Shown one piece after another: positions 36,292 through 43,207 of a DNA stretch of 64,000 nt. Position 1 is the first letter of the stretch. The number at the start of each line of letters is the position of its first letter. The stretch lies in contig NZ_CP151726.1 in the NCBI RefSeq assembly GCF_038443385.1, positions 5,084,001 to 5,148,000 of the forward strand. The letters run 5' to 3'. The position numbers and the translations under genes were made by a program. Origin of the DNA: Stieleria varia. GTDB taxonomy: Bacteria > Planctomycetota > Planctomycetia > Pirellulales > Pirellulaceae. The notes under the pieces were generated by a model that was not told the DNA's origin, ran no database searches, and worked only from the letters and a program-made list of their open reading frames with translations.

Positions 36292-36680
36292 CTAATGGAA
36301 CGAAATGGGTTGATGAAAAGGAGGAAGCCTCGCGGCGGAATTAAATGTTACCAGCCTTTTTGATGTTGCATTTTTGGCCGAATTGAGACTGGGTTAATTT
36401 TTGGTTCTTCTGAGGGGTGCGCGGCCGAATTGTTGCGAAGATTGGAGAGACCTCTCGACGGCGTTTTCTCAATCGACTCTCTTGGGATGTTCTTGGCCGA
36501 ATTGAGATCGGATGGTTTCATTGACCAGATGTGACTCAACTTTCACGGTCTCTTTCTGCGATCGCTCGGGCCGGATCGACTCGACAGCGCATCAAAAATG
36601 CGACCGCCCTTTTGGAACGGTCGCATTGCGATCTGCTTGTTTCCGATGATACCGGCACGATGCGGTGGCAACAGGTTTAG
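36292..36680. repeat. Transposon-end repeat cluster (TTGGCCGAATTGAGA)
   Basis: TTTTTGGCCGAATTGAGAC (about 36371-36389), GCGGCCGAATTGTTGCG (about 36420) and TCTTGGCCGAATTGAGATCG (about 36491-36510) are direct copies of a 15-17 bp motif. Multiple short repeats at an end are a feature of Tn7/Tn5053-type elements. A fused version of the cluster recurs at 38195-38268. No gene is seen here. Confidence 0.65.
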
Positions 36681-36681
36681 C

Positions 36682-37020
36682 TCACGAAGATTGTGATGAG
36701 GCCTGTTGCGACGGGGCGGATTGGCCGAGGTCGCTTCGGTATTGCTCCAGCCAACCTTCCAGGATTTTCACCGCTGGCAAGAAGTCGTGCCCGTAGTGCA
36801 TCATCAAGTCGATGTTGCTGGTGTTTTCCCCGCAACAGAAGCAATGAGCCATGTTGTTTTTCGGATTCAGCGTCGCCCGTACTTCGCCGCAACGGGGACA
36901 CTGAAAACGAAAGTATCCGTCCGCTTGTTTCCCGATCGGACCGCGACGCCCCAGTCGACTCACGGTTAACTTCATCGGTAATTCGTTGCGGATTGCCCGC
37001 AGGAGTTGTTTTGTAATCAT
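36682..37020 (-). CDS. CHC2-type zinc-finger protein of a transposon
   Basis: This 112-aa protein (MITKQLLRAIRNELPMKLTV...) has a zinc ribbon like that of DnaG primase: CPRCGEVRATLNPKNNMAHC followed by FCCGENTSNIDLMM. It is too short to be a primase. In planctomycetes I associate such proteins with a transposon module also encoding an ExeA-like ATPase, present next to it. It probably helps target binding. Confidence 0.75.
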   Translation of the reverse strand: MITKQLLRAIRNELPMKLTVSRLGRRGPIGKQADGYFRFQCPRCGEVRATLNPKNNMAHCFCCGENTSNIDLMMHYGHDFLPAVKILEGWLEQYRSDLGQSAPSQQASSQSS

Positions 37021-37065
37021 AGGATTGCCCAAGGTGTGAAGTAAAGAAGTGAGTGGGGATGAATT

Positions 37066-37869
37066 TCAAGAATCCATCAGGTCGACCTCCTTTTGCCTGT
37101 GGGGTTGCATCAGCACGCGGTTGACCAAGTCGATGTCGATCGTCGTGCCCGACGAGGCACGCACCGCTTCGAGCATCGAAGCAAGACAGAGGTTGCGGCA
37201 ACGACGCAGCACTCCGTCGGCGGTGCGGATGATCAACTCGATCGCACCGGCGGTGAACGTGTTGTGCCCCAATCCGATGCGATCAAGCTGACGCTCGATG
37301 AACTCACGCATCGCGTCTTCGTGCAGACGTTTGGTAATGACTGAATAAGTCACACGGCTTTTGATGTCCTGGTTGACCGCCAGATCCAAGCTTGCGAGCA
37401 ACTCGACTTGGCCGACCAGGATCAAGTTGTGGTTCTTAGGAAAATCCTCCAGCAGGAGCCGCAAGCGGCGGAGGTTTTCCATGTCCATTAGGTGCGCGTC
37501 ATCGATGACCGTGACGAGCATCTTGCCCGATCGATTCAGAGCGAAAGCTTGCTGGATCAGTTTGCGTTCGCATTTGAACGCGCTGGTTTCGAACTCGATC
37601 TTGAAGGCCTCACAGAGGATCTTCACCGTGTTGGTGTAGGTGTGCAGCGTGCGTGCGATCGACGCGACCAGGTAGTCTTTGTCGGGAAGTCGCTTGAGGG
37701 ACTCTTTGATCACGGACTTGCCCGTTCCGGGGCGACCGACCACCAGGCACAAGCCGCCTTGTTGGCTGTGAACACGTAGCGTGTCGTGGATTTCTTGCTG
37801 GTGGGAGAGCAGTTCAATGTCGCGCAGGGCGAATGGGTCTTGAGTGAGACCGAAGTAGGATCGAATCAT
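37066..37869 (-). CDS. ExeA/TniB-like AAA+ ATPase of a transposon
   Basis: This 267-aa protein (MIRSYFGLTQDPFALRDIEL...) has Walker A GRPGTGKS and Walker B VTVIDDAHLM, with sensor-like LILVGQVELL and an arginine-rich C-terminus (DGVLRRCRNLCLASMLEAV). Such ATPases select targets for DDE transposases in Tn7/Tn5053-type elements. The upstream extension to 37983 translates a repeated leader and is not used. The DDE transposase is missing from the window. The same start (MIRSYF) recurs, truncated, at 38511. Confidence 0.82.
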   Translation of the reverse strand: MIRSYFGLTQDPFALRDIELLSHQQEIHDTLRVHSQQGGLCLVVGRPGTGKSVIKESLKRLPDKDYLVASIARTLHTYTNTVKILCEAFKIEFETSAFKCERKLIQQAFALNRSGKMLVTVIDDAHLMDMENLRRLRLLLEDFPKNHNLILVGQVELLASLDLAVNQDIKSRVTYSVITKRLHEDAMREFIERQLDRIGLGHNTFTAGAIELIIRTADGVLRRCRNLCLASMLEAVRASSGTTIDIDLVNRVLMQPHRQKEVDLMDS

Positions 37870-38095
37870 GGGTGGATGTTGGAAATGGGAGGAGTGAAGT
37901 TGGTAGTTGGCTTTTCGTGCTCGAAGTCGCTTGGGATGGATGCGTGTTGGGTGAAGCAACGTTTCAGCGCTCAGCCCTCTCATCCCCAGCCCTTCTCCCC
38001 CAGAAAAGCTGGGGGAGAAGGGAGCCAGGGTGGACGAGTGGTGCGGATTGTGGTTCGGGGCCCACGGCTATGCGCGGATGATTCATCAGCCGGCA
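37853..38095 (+). repeat. Duplicated leader of the ExeA-like gene, copy 1
   Basis: It is about 85-90 percent identical to 38494-38727. It holds the gene start, a CTTCTCCCCCAG/CTGGGGGAGAAG hairpin (about 37993-38021) and the common GGGCCCACGGCTA tail. Confidence 0.85.
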
Positions 38096-38158
38096 CGCGA
38101 TAGCGTCCAGTTCCCGATGACAGGCGTGAGAACCGGACGCTATCGCGTGGCGGCTGAT
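38085..38158. repeat. Inverted repeat with GCGATAGCGTCC arms
   Basis: Arms ATCAGCCGGCACGCGATAGC-GTCC (38085-38108) and their complement (38135-38158) pair over 24 bp with one mismatch. The loop is 26 bp and includes GTTC and GAAC that also pair. It may be an element end or a planctomycete interspersed repeat. Confidence 0.85.
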
Positions 38159-38194
38159 ATGCGCAGACTGTCTTCGTGCCAATCCACGTAAACT

Positions 38195-38727
38195 GTTACC
38201 GGCCTTTTTGATGTCGCATTCTTGGCCGAATTGAGATCGGATGGTTTCATTGACCAGATGTGACTCATTGTTCACGGTCTACGTAAGATGGATTCTTTGC
38301 TTCCGCCGGGCTTGCCCCGGTTCGGAGCAACAAATGGCAGCTACCCTCAACACAATCGCATTCACTTCCCCACCGCCCGCGAATCGCCTTTGGCGATTCG
38401 CGGGCGGTGGGGAAGTTTTGTTGGCTTGGGCAAGTAGCCGTCAGTTGTTTCCTCCGCCGAGACAAGCTCGACGGAAGGAACTGCTAATCAGAGAAAGTAG
38501 GATCGAATCATGGGTGGAAGTTTGAAGTGGGAGGAGTGAAGTTTGAAGTTGGCTTTTCGTGCGCGAAGTCGCTTGGAATAGGCATGTGTTGGGTGAAGCA
38601 ACGTTTCAGCGTTCAGCCCCCTCATCCCCAGCCCTTCTCCCCCAGAAAAGCTGGGGGAGAAGCCAGAGTGGACGAGTGGTGCGGATTGTGGTACGGGGCC
38701 CACGGCTAGCCCGGATTATTCACGTCT
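38195..38727. mobile_element. Internally deleted derivative of the CHC2/ExeA element
   Basis: It begins with a fused copy of the end cluster (GTTACCGGCCTTTTTGATGT ... TTGGCCGAATTGAGATCGGA). It ends with the ExeA leader, in which the ATG at 38511 reads only MIRSYFL before a stop. Everything between has been replaced by unrelated sequence containing a long hairpin. It is tandem to the larger copy at 36347-38095. Confidence 0.7.
38366..38414. repeat. Perfect 23-bp hairpin with 3-nt loop
   Basis: TTCCCCACCGCCCGCGAATC-GCC is followed by TTT and its exact complement. It is very GC-rich, with no T run after it, so not an ordinary terminator. Confidence 0.95.
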
Positions 38728-39023
38728 GCCCTCGGTGGACGGATCGGCAGCTTTGATTTCATTTATTGCGATCTATTTGTGGGACCGCTACACAAGGCCC
38801 CTTTCCCCCAATCGCACTACGGTCGATGGAGCGTCGCATTCAACGTGCGATGGGGGCAGTTAGCCGCTCGGTGAGAATGCCGCCAGAGTGCGGCTCACCT
38901 TGAAAAGAAAATTTCCGTGCGGCCAACTCGACGGAATCAGGAGGCGGATGCGACGTGTAGTGGCTTCCACGCGTGCGGCAACCTTGATCACCAGCGTCCG
39001 CCATGTCATCGCTCGTCCACGAC
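38728..39023. other. No gene seen
   Basis: There is no supported ORF. A sequence at about 38930-39015 resembles part of an attC-like arm but does not pair clearly. Confidence 0.4.
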
Positions 39024-39071
39024 CCAAACGAGAAAAGGTGCAAACGAGAAAAGGTGTCCGACACCTTTTCG
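39024..39071. repeat. Palindromic mini-repeat, AGAAAAGGTG type
   Basis: AACGAGAAAAGGTGCAAACG is followed by AGAAAAGGTGTCCGACACCT-TTTC. It stands exactly where the membrane protein at 39075 has lost its N-terminal part. Confidence 0.85.
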
Positions 39072-39074
39072 GGA

Positions 39075-39296
39075 ACCATTCTATTCTTGCTTAAGGCCGT
39101 GTTAGTCGTGGCCGTCCTATTGACCTTCCGAAGATTCATCCTGGATACCAACGACACTGTCGAGACCGTGGCGATGATCATTGCATTTTCGGCGATAACC
39201 ATTACTCTGATACGAGTTGTTGTCGGCATCCGGTCTCTGGGGAAAATGTTGCAGAGCAAGGCGATGAACGACGAGCGGCAAAGTCAAGTTGTATAA
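39075..39296 (+). pseudogene. Truncated membrane protein, cassette remnant
   Basis: Two membrane helices (LKAVLVVAVLLTFRRFIL and VAMIIAFSAITITLIRVVVG) resemble the C-terminal end of the protein at 29907-30560, here without its first 150 residues. The open frame extends into the palindromic repeat and an ATG at 39003, which is not original. An attC-like site follows. Confidence 0.65.
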
Positions 39297-39337
39297 AGTG
39301 GTGGATCACTCGTCGCCGCCGCGTGATCGCAGCCGTT
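39258..39337 (+). repeat. attC-like hairpin (diverged)
   Basis: The left arm GGCGATGAACGACGAGCGGC and right arm CGCCGCCGCGTGATCGCAGC-CGTT pair in the GCGAT and CGGC blocks. The AAC at the left end is not preserved. Confidence 0.5.
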
Positions 39338-39355
39338 CTGCCAAGCAAATTGACC

Positions 39356-39802
39356 ATGGATCGACTGAGTAACGTCTACCTTCCACAGAGCATTGTCGAC
39401 ATTATTCCGGAGAATGTCGCACGAGACTATTGTGTCATTGCGATTTCGATTCGCAACGGTCTTTTGACAATCGCCTGCCCGGCGAACGATTTTGACTCCG
39501 ATGCAGAGAAACTCGTGGAATTCATCTTGAACCGAAACGCTCAGTGGATCCGTTTTCCTTGTGCTGAGATTGCTGATGCCATCGACCGACACTACATCGT
39601 TGATGGTGCGATACTCGACTGTCGTTTTTCCGACAGATGCCCTCAGCGTTGGCGGGACCTGGCTGAGACTGATGTAATTTCAGTTCGTCATTGCATCACG
39701 TGCGATGAGGACATTCATCTTTGCTATTCCAGACATTCGCTACCATGGCACAACGCGCGAGATCATCGCATTGCGATCGTTGATGCAACCCTGCCGCGCT
39801 GA
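39356..39802 (+). CDS. MshEN-type N-domain protein with Cys-rich tail
   Basis: This 148-aa protein (MDRLSNVYLPQSIVDIIPEN...) matches the MshEN/GspE N-terminal domain: VARDYCVIAISIRNGLLTIA, FILNRNAQWIRFP, AIDRHY. MshEN domains bind c-di-GMP in type II secretion ATPases. The C-terminal part has CPQRWRDL, VRHCITCDEDIHLC and GH-like DHRIAIVD, a Cys-pair module I associate with short planctomycete proteins. No ATPase domain follows. The TTG/ATG choice is clear: the ATG at 39356 is just after the attC-like site. Confidence 0.7.
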   Translation: MDRLSNVYLPQSIVDIIPENVARDYCVIAISIRNGLLTIACPANDFDSDAEKLVEFILNRNAQWIRFPCAEIADAIDRHYIVDGAILDCRFSDRCPQRWRDLAETDVISVRHCITCDEDIHLCYSRHSLPWHNARDHRIAIVDATLPR

Positions 39803-39917
39803 GACGTTGATCTGGAAATGGCAGAGTGTCATCAAAGGTGTCAGGACTCTTTTTCGAGTCAGGCAAGAGCCGGGGGTCAGCCTGGAAGAGCCGGGATCAA
39901 ATTTTGAAGGCGACCAC
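39803..39917. other. Intergenic with degenerate palindromic-repeat pieces
   Basis: Fragments such as AAAGGTGTCAGGACTC and GGGGTCAGCCTGGAAGAGCC show layered repeat insertions just before copy B of the 918-bp repeat. Confidence 0.5.
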
Positions 39918-40006
39918 AGGGGTCAGGCCTCTTTGTTCGCCAATTGCGTTCACCTAAGAAGCCTGATCCCTTTGTTTTCCTATCATGACAAACAGCGAGA
40001 TTAACT

Positions 40007-40579
40007 ATGCTTGGATTTCCACGGCCACTCGTCTTTGCTGAACCGCCACCGTACGTCGATGGCACTGGTGCTGAATATGCGCGGACATTGGCCGAGAAAG
40101 GACAACGGCATTCTTTCCGACTAATCGTAATCGGATGGGTCTTCATTATCGCCGCGGGCATTTGCGCACTGCTGGGGACAACCGCACGAACCCAATTTGA
40201 GGTTGAGGAGAAGGACGGCGACGTCATCGCGTTGAAGTCCGGAGCCGGGCACTGGCTCCACGCCAACATTGGAATGGTTTTCGGCGTTTGCGCAATCGTG
40301 TTTGCCGGAATTGGCTGGCAATCACTCGATAGGGCGACGGCGGCCGCACTGCTAGCGTCAGCTGCGACAACCGCACTGTCGTTCTTGCCCGCTGCCGTTG
40401 ATGAAACCGCAGATATTAAGGTCTATAAGATGTGCCTTGAGGCGAAGTCAGGATGGCTCGAAGGGCGAATGAACCACGACCGGAGAAATACGATCGCTCA
40501 GTCTTTTTTTGGTGAAGGCAATACCCAACCGACCTCACGTAACCCAAAACCGATACCCAACGACGCCGACGAACAATGA
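40007..40579 (+). CDS. Three-helix membrane protein, cassette copy B
   Basis: It is identical to the 190-aa protein at 33875-34447 except Met for Thr in NIGMVFG. The same attC-like site follows. Confidence 0.75.
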   Translation: MLGFPRPLVFAEPPPYVDGTGAEYARTLAEKGQRHSFRLIVIGWVFIIAAGICALLGTTARTQFEVEEKDGDVIALKSGAGHWLHANIGMVFGVCAIVFAGIGWQSLDRATAAALLASAATTALSFLPAAVDETADIKVYKMCLEAKSGWLEGRMNHDRRNTIAQSFFGEGNTQPTSRNPKPIPNDADEQ

Positions 40580-40655
40580 CATCCACCGAAGGACGCCAGC
40601 CAAGCGATTTAGCATTGGTGACTCTTTCACGCGTCCCCGGTGACGAGCGACGTTC
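40572..40655 (+). repeat. attC-like hairpin, copy B
   Basis: Identical to 34440-34523. Confidence 0.7.
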
Positions 40656-40836
40656 GTCGCCGCGGACGCCGCCATGAGTTGGTTAGCGTAGTGCGATTCA
40701 ATGAAGGGCGATCAAAGGAGTCAGACGATCAAGAGGGTCAGGTCTCGTTGTTTGCCAGTTGCGTTCACCTAAGAAGTTTGACCCCTTTGTTTTTTCCTTG
40801 CGTTCACCTAAGAAGCCTGACCCCTTTGTTTTTTTT

Positions 40837-41202
40837 GACCAGCAGCAAGCTTATAGAAAGGTCGTCCTTCAAGCCATCTCGCAGTTTGAGAAGCTGGCAC
40901 GTCGACTACACCCTGCAGTGTCACAAACTCAACACGAAGAAGCAATTGGTGAACTGAAGCGGAAGTCATTCGATATTGACTCACGAATTGCTGATGCCGA
41001 CACTTTTGCGATTGTTAAGTATTTTGAGACACATCCGAGTCTCGATCCGCGGATTCTGTCTTTGAGATTTACGGACCAAAATACGATCCAAATTACGACT
41101 GGTGTAGTCCGCGGCCCACTTAGCGGCGGCGGTTTTTATTACATAGCCAGACGTGAACACGGCCGATGGATCGTGAGATCGAAAGGCGGCTGGGTATCGT
41201 AG
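40837..41202 (+). pseudogene. Hypothetical protein with lost N-terminus
   Basis: About 120 residues (FDQQQAYRKVVLQAISQFEK... to SKGGWVS) have good composition and an FDIDSRIADADTFAIVKYFE core. The frame is fused directly to the palindromic repeat that ends copy B, so its own start is gone; the ATG at 40759 lies in repeat sequence. An attC-like 5' arm (GCCGTGAACCGGAGCACGCG) follows its stop but has no 3' arm. Confidence 0.6.
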
Positions 41203-41252
41203 AGGAAGAGCAAAGCCGTGAACCGGAGCACGCGATCCTGCGATTTTGACAT

Positions 41253-41285
41253 GGTCGAGAAAAGGTGTCAGACACCTTTTCTCGT
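41253..41285. repeat. Palindromic mini-repeat, AGAAAAGGTG type (perfect)
   Basis: TCGAGAAAAGGTGTC-A-GACACCTTTTCTCGT is a perfect 14-bp palindrome around one base. It interrupts an attC-like site. Confidence 0.9.
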
Positions 41286-41414
41286 TCGCAGGGTGTCAGG
41301 GAATTGGATCTCGGTACGTCGCGAATTGCATCCGAGTTTGCGAAACGTCCGCGTGTTTTCCCCGACCCATCGCCTGTGCGAGAAAAGGGGATGGAGGTCT
41401 TTGTTGCATTCGTA

Positions 41415-41841
41415 AGATGGAACTCCCCTCCAGGTCCGATTCGGGCGTCCTGAGATTGGCTTCCAGCATTCCAGGCCTTCCCTTTTGTTGGGCACGTATA
41501 GCATTGAGCAACGTCTCACACACCTCTGCCAAACACGGGCACTCTTTCAATCGTTTCCTCCAGCGAAATTCCAGCAGCGCTTCTGCCACTTTCAGGCGTT
41601 TCCAAATGGCCATGCCCTCGGATTTGACGCAAATTAAGTAGGCAACAACATGCTCACCATCAAACTCCCACCGCTCACGCTGGGCAGTCTGATGATCCCA
41701 TCGCAACTTCGCGTGCCAGATCGCCAGCCAATCAGGCTTCTCCGATGCGAGAACGCTATCATGCACCCTATCGCTCCCATGATCCCGCCTGCTCTTGGGT
41801 TTTGTCGTTCCGTGCCTTTCAGCTCCGAAATCCAAAGGCAC
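41415..41841 (-). pseudogene. Possible N-terminal fragment of an integron integrase
   Basis: The minus-strand frame encodes SEKPDWLAIWHAKLRWDH, EFDGEHVVAYLICVKSEG and MAIWKRLKVAEALLEFRWRK. This resembles, from memory, the N-terminal extension and SAM-like core-binding region of planctomycete integron integrases (the WKRLK...E.L pattern). The frame then runs into a repeat (GGGATGGAGGTCTTTGTTGC) and no catalytic R-H-R-Y region remains. Its place, divergent from the plus-strand cassettes, fits IntI. Other tyrosine recombinases or an unrelated protein are possible. Confidence 0.4.
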
Positions 41842-41907
41842 AAACTGTCCGTGCTGTCAAAATGCAGTCCCTACTAAGCGGTGCCAACCCCACCCGGAAT
41901 TGCTCTC

Positions 41908-42050
41908 AAAGCGGCAACTGCCTATAATGCGTGGAGTTCTTATTGGTAAATTGCTGCAAAGCTTGGTCAAAATCAGTCAACTGCCAATAAGACCGGGATA
42001 ACGCGAGGGGCAACCGCCCATAAGGCGTCATGTAGCCAACCGCCAAGTCC
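41908..42050 (+). promoter_or_regulatory. Candidate attI-like direct-repeat region
   Basis: Between the IntI-like fragment and the first plus-strand gene there are four spaced copies of a CAACYGCC(N)ATAA motif: GGCAACTGCCTATAATGC (41913), GTCAACTGCCAATAAGAC (41976), GGCAACCGCCCATAAGGC (42009) and GCCAACCGCCAAG (42035). Integrase-binding direct repeats are expected at attI. The role is inferred from position. Confidence 0.4.
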
Positions 42051-42083
42051 TAACCCCCTTTATCACAAGTTCGCTGCGAAACA

Positions 42084-42542
42084 GTGGAACCCGACAACCC
42101 AAACGCTAAACACACCGTTACGATCCACGGAGACGAATGGAAGGTTGTCGACCTCACGGACGAGGTAGCATGGGCTCTGACGCAGGTATGGCGCAGAGAG
42201 AAATGGAAGCCGTCCGCCGCATTGATCGACAAATCAGGCGGGAGCAGCACGCAGTACCAGGGCCAGAGCTTCGATGCAACGAAAACGGATCTGGTAAGTG
42301 AAGGTTGGACTCACGATCATTGTGCCATCTGCTGGTGGACGCTACATGAAAGCGAGAATGAAGACGAGGGCACAGGCTACCGAAGCCAAGGCAATGCATG
42401 GCTTTGTGGAGAGTGTTTCGGTAAGTTCATCCGAGATGACTCACTAGGCCTTACCACAGCAGCGAACCAGCCGATGCAACCGAGCGGCGAAGTCGGGCGT
42501 TTTGAAGTGAATGATCAACCGTCGCCGCCCGCTGATCGGTAA
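42084..42542 (+). CDS. Small Cys-pair protein, cassette gene
   Basis: This 152-aa protein has a GTG start (VEPDNPNAKHTVTIHGDEWK...). Two Cys pairs (HCAICWWTL and WLCGECFGKF) could bind zinc. The last 25 residues (NQPMQPSGEVGRF...) are encoded by the attC-like hairpin itself, so the gene stop is within the recombination site. It is the first gene after the attI-like region. Function unknown. Confidence 0.65.
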   Translation: MEPDNPNAKHTVTIHGDEWKVVDLTDEVAWALTQVWRREKWKPSAALIDKSGGSSTQYQGQSFDATKTDLVSEGWTHDHCAICWWTLHESENEDEGTGYRSQGNAWLCGECFGKFIRDDSLGLTTAANQPMQPSGEVGRFEVNDQPSPPADR

Positions 42543-42546
42543 CGTT
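42465..42546 (+). repeat. attC-like hairpin
   Basis: The left arm AACCAGCCGATGCAACCGAG-CGGCGA and right arm TCGCCGCCCGCTGATCGGTA-ACGTT pair with AAC/GTT, CGAT/ATCG and GCGGCGA/TCGCCGC blocks. The spacers between blocks are unequal, as in attC. The loop contains GTTTTGAAGTGAATGATC. Confidence 0.72.
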
Positions 42547-42569
42547 CGTTGGACTGAGGAGTAACGTTT

Positions 42570-42998
42570 TTGCGATTTCCACAATTTCGCCTGAAAGCCA
42601 TTTTTTTATTCGTTGCACTGATCGCGGTTGCGTTCGCGCTGGAACGGCTCTCTCGCGGAACATCTGCTGCAACGTATGGTGCCTTTCAGGACACCGTAAG
42701 TCCCGGCAACGTTGCGACGATTGAAGACTGGCTAAACAATAACCACTACGAACGAACATCTAAACCGCGTTGGGCAGCCGACTATGTCGACTCGGAGCAA
42801 GATTGGTATCGATCCACTAGTGATGACTTTCCGCTATTCGTGGACGTACGTCGCTACTCAGAAGTTCTCGCGATTGATGTACACTACGAGATAGAACTAG
42901 CTGCCTTCCAAACTGCCAAAGCCGAACGAAAAGTTGCAGAAACCCGCGCATCGATCATACGGGCTGTGATGCAATCCCAATCGCTGTCGGAAAATTAG
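42570..42998 (+). CDS. Membrane-anchored hypothetical protein
   Basis: This 142-aa protein starts with TTG (LRFPQFRLKAIFLFVALIAV), a planctomycete-type anchor, followed by an exported domain rich in Trp and Tyr (NNNHYERTSKPRWAADYVDS). It lies directly after an attC-like site, in the position of a second cassette. Function unknown. Confidence 0.6.
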   Translation: MRFPQFRLKAIFLFVALIAVAFALERLSRGTSAATYGAFQDTVSPGNVATIEDWLNNNHYERTSKPRWAADYVDSEQDWYRSTSDDFPLFVDVRRYSEVLAIDVHYEIELAAFQTAKAERKVAETRASIIRAVMQSQSLSEN

Positions 42999-43207
42999 AA
43001 GACCAGAAAAAGGGATGAAGACCAGAAAAAGGGATGGGGGTCTTTGTTGCATTCAGACCTTTTGCGATTCCCTCAGCGCAAGCTTGCTATTCAAGGCTCA
43101 TGCGGGGATAATCCTGAAAAATTCCGCAACAACCTTGCGGTAAATATCCCCCATCCCTTGTTCTTATCCCGCATCAACCCGTGATAAACAAGTTATCGGG
43201 CAATACC
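42999..43207. repeat. AAAAAGGGATGGGG-type mini-repeat
   Basis: Two direct copies of GACCAGAAAAAGGGATG and one GGGGTCTTTGTTGCATTC are followed by an inverted CCCCCATCCCTTGTTCT at about 43150. A copy is also at 41387-41414, where the IntI-like fragment ends. Confidence 0.7.

Larger units (their letters stand above)
39918..40835 (+). repeat. 918-bp direct repeat, copy B
   Basis: See 33786-34703; the offset is exactly 6132 bp. Such near-identity while neighbours have diverged means a very recent duplication or gene conversion. Confidence 0.95.

Noticed and set aside
37066-37869. IstB of an IS21 element
   Set aside because: No IstA is present, and the sequence pattern with the CHC2 partner fits the ExeA/TniB-like group better.
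37992-38022. Terminator at the CTCCCCCAG hairpin
   Set aside because: No T run follows, and the same hairpin is duplicated at about 38635 inside a repeat, so it is treated as part of an interspersed repeat.
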